64,000 nucleotides of DNA from NCBI GenBank assembly GCA_963662175.1, contig OY759223.1, positions 10,890,249 through 10,954,248 of the forward strand, given 5' to 3'. Positions 26,901 to 32,900 of the stretch are shown piece by piece; positions within the stretch are counted from its first letter, which is position 1, and every line of letters begins with the position of its first letter. The position numbers were made by a program, and so were the translations under genes. The stretch comes from Aradus depressus (taxonomy: Eukaryota; Arthropoda; Insecta; Hemiptera; Aradidae). The notes beneath the pieces were generated by a model, which had not been told where the DNA came from, did no database searches, and was given only the letters and a program-made list of their open reading frames with translations.

Positions 26901-29900
26901 TAAAAAAACAGCTGATGGCCGTGTTTTTTTTTTTTTACTTATTTGTTTTAAAAGAAATTTGCTTTTTATAGAAAAATAAATATAATTAATTTTTTAATAA
27001 TTATTTTAATGTATGTATTTTTTTTTATACACGGGATTGAGAAATTAGTTTCATATGATCACATAACATATTTTTAAAATTTTATAAATACTTTTTGTTG
27101 AACGATGAAAAGAAAAAAGTTAATTTTCTTTAAGGAATTTTATAAGAAGAAAATGAGGAAGGGAAGATTTTCTTCAGTTTTAAAATATTGCAAGAAAAAT
27201 ACGGGGGGGGGGGGGTTTCTCACTAAAGCTATTCTAATCCCTGAAAGAGAGTCTAAGTGAATTGAGTCTTAGAGGAAGGGAGAATTTAGTTAAGACGCAA
27301 TTTAGAGTCGGCACAGTTTCCTGTCTTCAGAGCCTGGCCATCTCGCTTCAAAGATGGAACGACATTGAACAGACATGAAGAATTAAATTTCTTGACGAAA
27401 AGGAAGGGAGAGTTTGTGTCTCTAAATCGGGGAAATTAAGAGGCGTTGGAATTAGAAGTGCTTCAGCATCTTTAGTCTTCAACCCCAGCAGGTCTCTGAA
27501 TTAATTTAATAATGTTCTCTCGTCTCAAATATACCTTTTTGAAAGACTTTCCAACTGAAGGAACCTTTTTTTTCACAGGTTGTAAAATAAACTATAGTCT
27601 GACCTCTCACAAATTTTATTAATTCTTGCTAGCCAGCTTTCGAGGTTGCCCTCATCATCAGGCAGTCTGATAAAATAATCTTGAAAAAAATATAATTTAA
27701 AATGGTTTAATAAATAAGAGTTGAAAAAATTAAAATACACATCACCAATAAATTACATCATGAAGATTAAACATCCCAACCGTCCAATCCCGATTCTTAA
27801 ATTTCCACAATAAACTTTCATCCCATCCTAACCCATTTGCAAGTCCTATCCTCTCAATCCCATCCTGACAATCCTCCACTCCGTCTGAATAGGAGGTGGC
27901 CTAGAGATCTTCCAAGTGAAATCTAAACATTGTACTAGTTTCTAGGGAGTGTCAGCGCTGGCTGGCCTCTCCCAACATGTGGCATAGACACTCATGCATA
28001 CAGTTACCATATTTGCTCATTATATTAAATGTATATATATTGCAAATAAATAAAATAAAAAAATAAAAATAAAAATATCATGGATGGGGACAGATATATG
28101 AAGTGTTATCTACTTCTACTCTCGTCGAGACAATGAGCCCGACTTTACAGTGAGAGTCCTAGATTAACGGGGTCTTTAACGACCTGAACAGCACATCTAG
28201 AGAAACATTGCTAAATGTCCCATCCGAAGGACGGTGTGCTCATGTTTTATTTTTCAAACAACCAAAAATATGTTCCTTTTTGTCTGGAAAGTACAAAAAA
28301 CTCTGAGCACGCCGTCCTTCAGATGGTACGTTAAGGTGCGATTTCAGGTACTCGTTAAGGACCCCTACCCTAGGGAACATGTTCACCAGAGCTATGACGT
28401 ACGAGGTATGTTCAAAACATAACGGGAATTTTCGGTTTTTGAAAAGAATTTTATTCATTCGTCTATATCAATGTTATCCCCTTCAAAATGGTCCCCATTA
28501 AATATTATACACTTATGCCAGCGCTTCTTGCAATCCCCGAAACACTTCTGGAACTCGATCTTTGGGATAGCATTTAGCGATGCTTACCAGCGATGTTTAC
28601 CAACACAACAACGAAATCGCGCGAATCGGACTAATGTAACCCGCGAAATTACAAAATTCCCGTTACTTTTTGAACACACCTCATAGTTAAAGATAAGTTT
28701 AGCATGAGGATTCAGAATGAATAAAATACCTACAGATTTTCAACCAAATCGGTAAATTGGTTTTTGAGGGAGAGGAGAAACTTAGTTGAATAATTCGCAC
28801 TGCTGAAGGTGGAAAAAATCTATATTATTTACCAGTATTTTTGTAAATGGAGTTGACACGCTGAACATGACGGGTCATCACCTCGATGCAGGCCTCCTCA
28901 GTGCCGTACTTCTGAAAGAAGAGATGATCTGCCTGAAGATACAGCATACAGGTGGTCTTCTTGGGGTCAATAGTCGCTCTCTTCGAAACATGTCCGCCCA
29001 GTCCTCGGAAGTCGTCATCAAATAGATTGTCATCCACTCCAGTTCCTCCACCTGCGGAGCCGCTTCCTAGCAGGATCTGAAAAATATTATAATGTAATTA
29101 ATGTGCGACCTATTTCATTTATATTTTTTAAATAATAATATATAAAATGGAAATAAAATATATATTTGAGTTTGGAGAAGAAAAATTTAATGTAGGTGGC
29201 AATGATGTTTGTTGTGACGGCCATATTTGTGAGATGTGGAAGATGGACGCTAGGAACAGAAAGATCCTGAGTTTTGGCTTAGTTATGAGTGTTGATGATG
29301 TGTGTCCCCTTATATGATTCCCAAACTTGTATGTCCTGTACACCGGTAAAGAAGATTTAAGAAGAGCAAGAGAAGAAGCAACAAAATGAAAGAAGAACTA
29401 GGAAGAGTCGAGAAACCCATCCATACAACTTTATACATGCGGTCAACAAGAGGTTTAGTTTATTGTATGTATTTTATTTTTAAATTATTTTGTGTAAATA
29501 TATTCTTTTTATTATGAGCTTTTAGATTTTAGTAGTTTGTTTCCCATGCTCAAACCTAGTCAATAGTGATTTAACAATTTAGTTTTTCGAAACTTTCTTA
29601 GTTGATCGAACTTTTGCCTTTGGTTTATAGAAATCCAATTTATATATTAAAATCAGTAATTTAAGTATTGTTCTATTAGATAGGCGATCTGGCATCCCAT
29701 AAATATTTTATTTTAGTAACGATCAGTTATACAGATTAAGAAAATTCCTGCGTGTTTGAAGTGAAAGTAAAAGAATAATATATTATTAATAAAAACGAAC
29801 AAAAGTTACGTTGCAATATATATAATCAATTAGATCAAACCGCCATTTTTAACATTTTTATTTAATAATGTGTTTTCAGTCAAAAATCAAACATACTTCT

Positions 29901-32900
29901 TCAGTGAATACAATTTATTATTCTACGCCACATTGCCAATGCCCCATTTTTACATTTCCAATCTCACATTACATAATGACCTCAACATCCCATTTTGTAC
30001 CCTCTGTTATCACAATTTTCGCAACTAACTCCATCTTCCACTTATTCAATTATCCACAAACACTCTTCCTACAAATCCACCAAGACGCCTCAAGCAGGCA
30101 GAGGCGGAGGGACTTGCTGCAGGAACAGCCTGGACTCCTCTTCAGTCACCTCAGCAGTATGGCCACTCCCATGTCATTCCTCAACATCGCACTAATGACG
30201 AACAATCGATCGTTGTAAATATGTAAATAAATAAAATAGATATATTTAATCATTAGCTCTCTCACTTATTAAGCATAGGATCTATTACAAGTATCTTTAA
30301 TCCTATCAAAGAGAGGTGGGGATCGAGAGTTTCTAGGTTTTTATGTTAAGCTTCTCCCCTAATCCCACCCTATCCTCTGGTCGATTTGACTGAAAAACAA
30401 TAGGTTTCGTCGTTAGAAGGTCCTGGATTCATATATAAAATTTCGTGTCGATACATTATTCTATCGAGAGTTATCGTGTTCACACACTTTTTTTTTTTTT
30501 TTCATATTTGAAATCTAGAGGTCGGAAAACATGCAATTCCGTTGAAAACTCCGCATCAAATTTTTGACCGATTACATAACTTCTCCAATACTTTGTATAG
30601 ATGGAGAAGTAAAATTTCTTTAAAGGATGAGAGGCAGGAACTCGGAACGCCTTAGCTGGAAAAGCCTTGCATTTTTTACTTTACGCCTTAGCCTCTTCTC
30701 ACCGATATGACCCAGGAGGGATGTAACTTCCCTTTGAGTCTATGTAACCCGATTATGTTAATCGCAGCCCACTCAAACCAATATCCGCCACCATGATGCA
30801 AAGGCAAGGTAAACCTCCTTTTGTGGTTACCCATAACAAGTTATGTTACCTGCTACCTGTCACTATAGTGCAGAACCGTAGTAACCTCCTTTTGCGGTTA
30901 TCCATGTCAGGTTATGTTGCCCGCTATCTACACCACTATAGTGTAGAGTGGTAACCTCATTCGTGGTTATTATCAGGATTTCTGATAGTTGATTCTGCAT
31001 AGTTAAATTGGAATCGGAATTTCATGTATTCTGATCCCCAGGTTCCAAAAATGAAAAAAAAAAAGTCGTCAATGAATCAAAATCATGAAAAATAAAGTAT
31101 AAATAGATAAAATCATCTAAAAACTTTAACAATTTAAAATTTCATGGTTGGGGACAGATAAGTTATTCTCGTCCCCCATCTGAGCCACAACCTAATAGGT
31201 TATGAAGATTTTATTAATTTAAGTTTATATATATATATATATATAATAAAAATCTGTGATAGGTCAGACTATATCTTATTTGACAACCTGTGAAAAAAAT
31301 TTCATATCGATACATTCATTACATCGGCCGTTATTGGGATTTTTGAGTTGAGCCACTTATGGAGTTATTAAGCCTCCCACTAATCCCCTCTTTCTTTTGG
31401 CTGGAAAACAATAGCAGAGTCGGGCTCATGGCGGAAGAGAGCTCTGGTAGTAGGCGATATGATCCTGAAAAGCCCGGGCATGAGTCGCAATAACATAGCA
31501 TTATTTGATACAAGTTACTCTCATCATGGGAGAGTCACTAACAATGTGAGTTCTCAGACCTCAACAGTCCAACGTTAAACTAAACCAATTTACCTTACGC
31601 AAACTCTCCGAACAGCCAAACAAGTATCGCTTTAAAAAGTACCCACTTTTTGATTAGAAATTTCTTATCAAATATGAAATAGTAGAGCTTTACAAAGCAA
31701 AAGTTGTGAAATCTGTTAAAAATTTGATACAGAATTTTCACCGGTATTTCATTTTTTCCTACTCTCTGATTCGAATACAAAAAAAAAAGTCGGTGAAACA
31801 CAGGTTATGTACTTCCCCAGCATGAATTAAATAGGTTTCCGCTCTCCCTCCAAAGCCAATCGACCGTTTGGGTTAAAACTCAATATTTAACTTACATTGT
31901 GGCATCTGAATCCTCGTACTAAATATTGTTATGCTGACGACCTAGACATCATTGGGAGGTTTAGAGAGGTAAGACCTAATGAAGAAGTTCATATTGGCCC
32001 ATACTTCTTCGGAAAAGTGAATGAGTTCACTTACCTATGATGTCAGGTTAATGTGGACAATAATCTCTCAGACGAAATAAGAAGCAGGATCACCAAGTCC
32101 AACCGTTGTTTCTTTGGAGTCCGGCGTCACCTCAGAAGTAACTTGCTTTCTAAGGCAACAAAGCTGGAACTCTACAAAACCTTGATTCGTCTAGTGTTAA
32201 CTTAAGGTTCTGAAACATGGACAATAACAAAGACTGACGCACAAGCACTCCTGATTCACGAAAGGAAGATCCTACGTTGCATCTATAGAGGTGTCTACGA
32301 CGGATAGGACTGAACGAATCAGGAGCTAGCTATATGCTTTGTCGCAAGAACCGGACATAGTAAGGTTTGTAAGTCTTCACAGACTAAGATGGGCTTGGCA
32401 AGGATGGGAGACCATGATGTGCCACAACTCGAGAAAATCCGCGGGACCAGACTTGTTGGGAGGTCGAAGCTACGTTGGAAGAACGGTGTTGCGCATGATG
32501 CGAGGATCCTACTTGGAGTCAGGAACTGGGAGCAGCTGCACAGGACCGAGACGACTGGCGAAGGCTGATCCAGGAAGCCTTGACTACGAGAGATGAGTTG
32601 TTGCGCCGATGATAATGATGATGAAATATTGTGTCGATAAATTCATTACATTGGCTTAACACAACAACTATAATATCTCTCTTTGTTATGAATTTATTAA
32701 CGAGATTTTTTATGTAAATTCAAGACCCCACAAGGGCGTCATCTATTAATTTTCAGGAGATTCATTCCCGAGCTTTAACTACGAGGTTTTCAATGGAATT
32801 ACACGTTTTGAGGACCCCTTAACAAGATTTGATCATTTTTTCGATGATGTCTTTGTGTATGATGACAAGAACATCGTGAACGCATTAACTCAGAAAGCTA

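Noticed and set aside
29868..30218. 116-codon plus-strand frame in kuz intron 1
   Set aside because: Antisense to kuz, serine/threonine-rich from AT-rich DNA, no motif.
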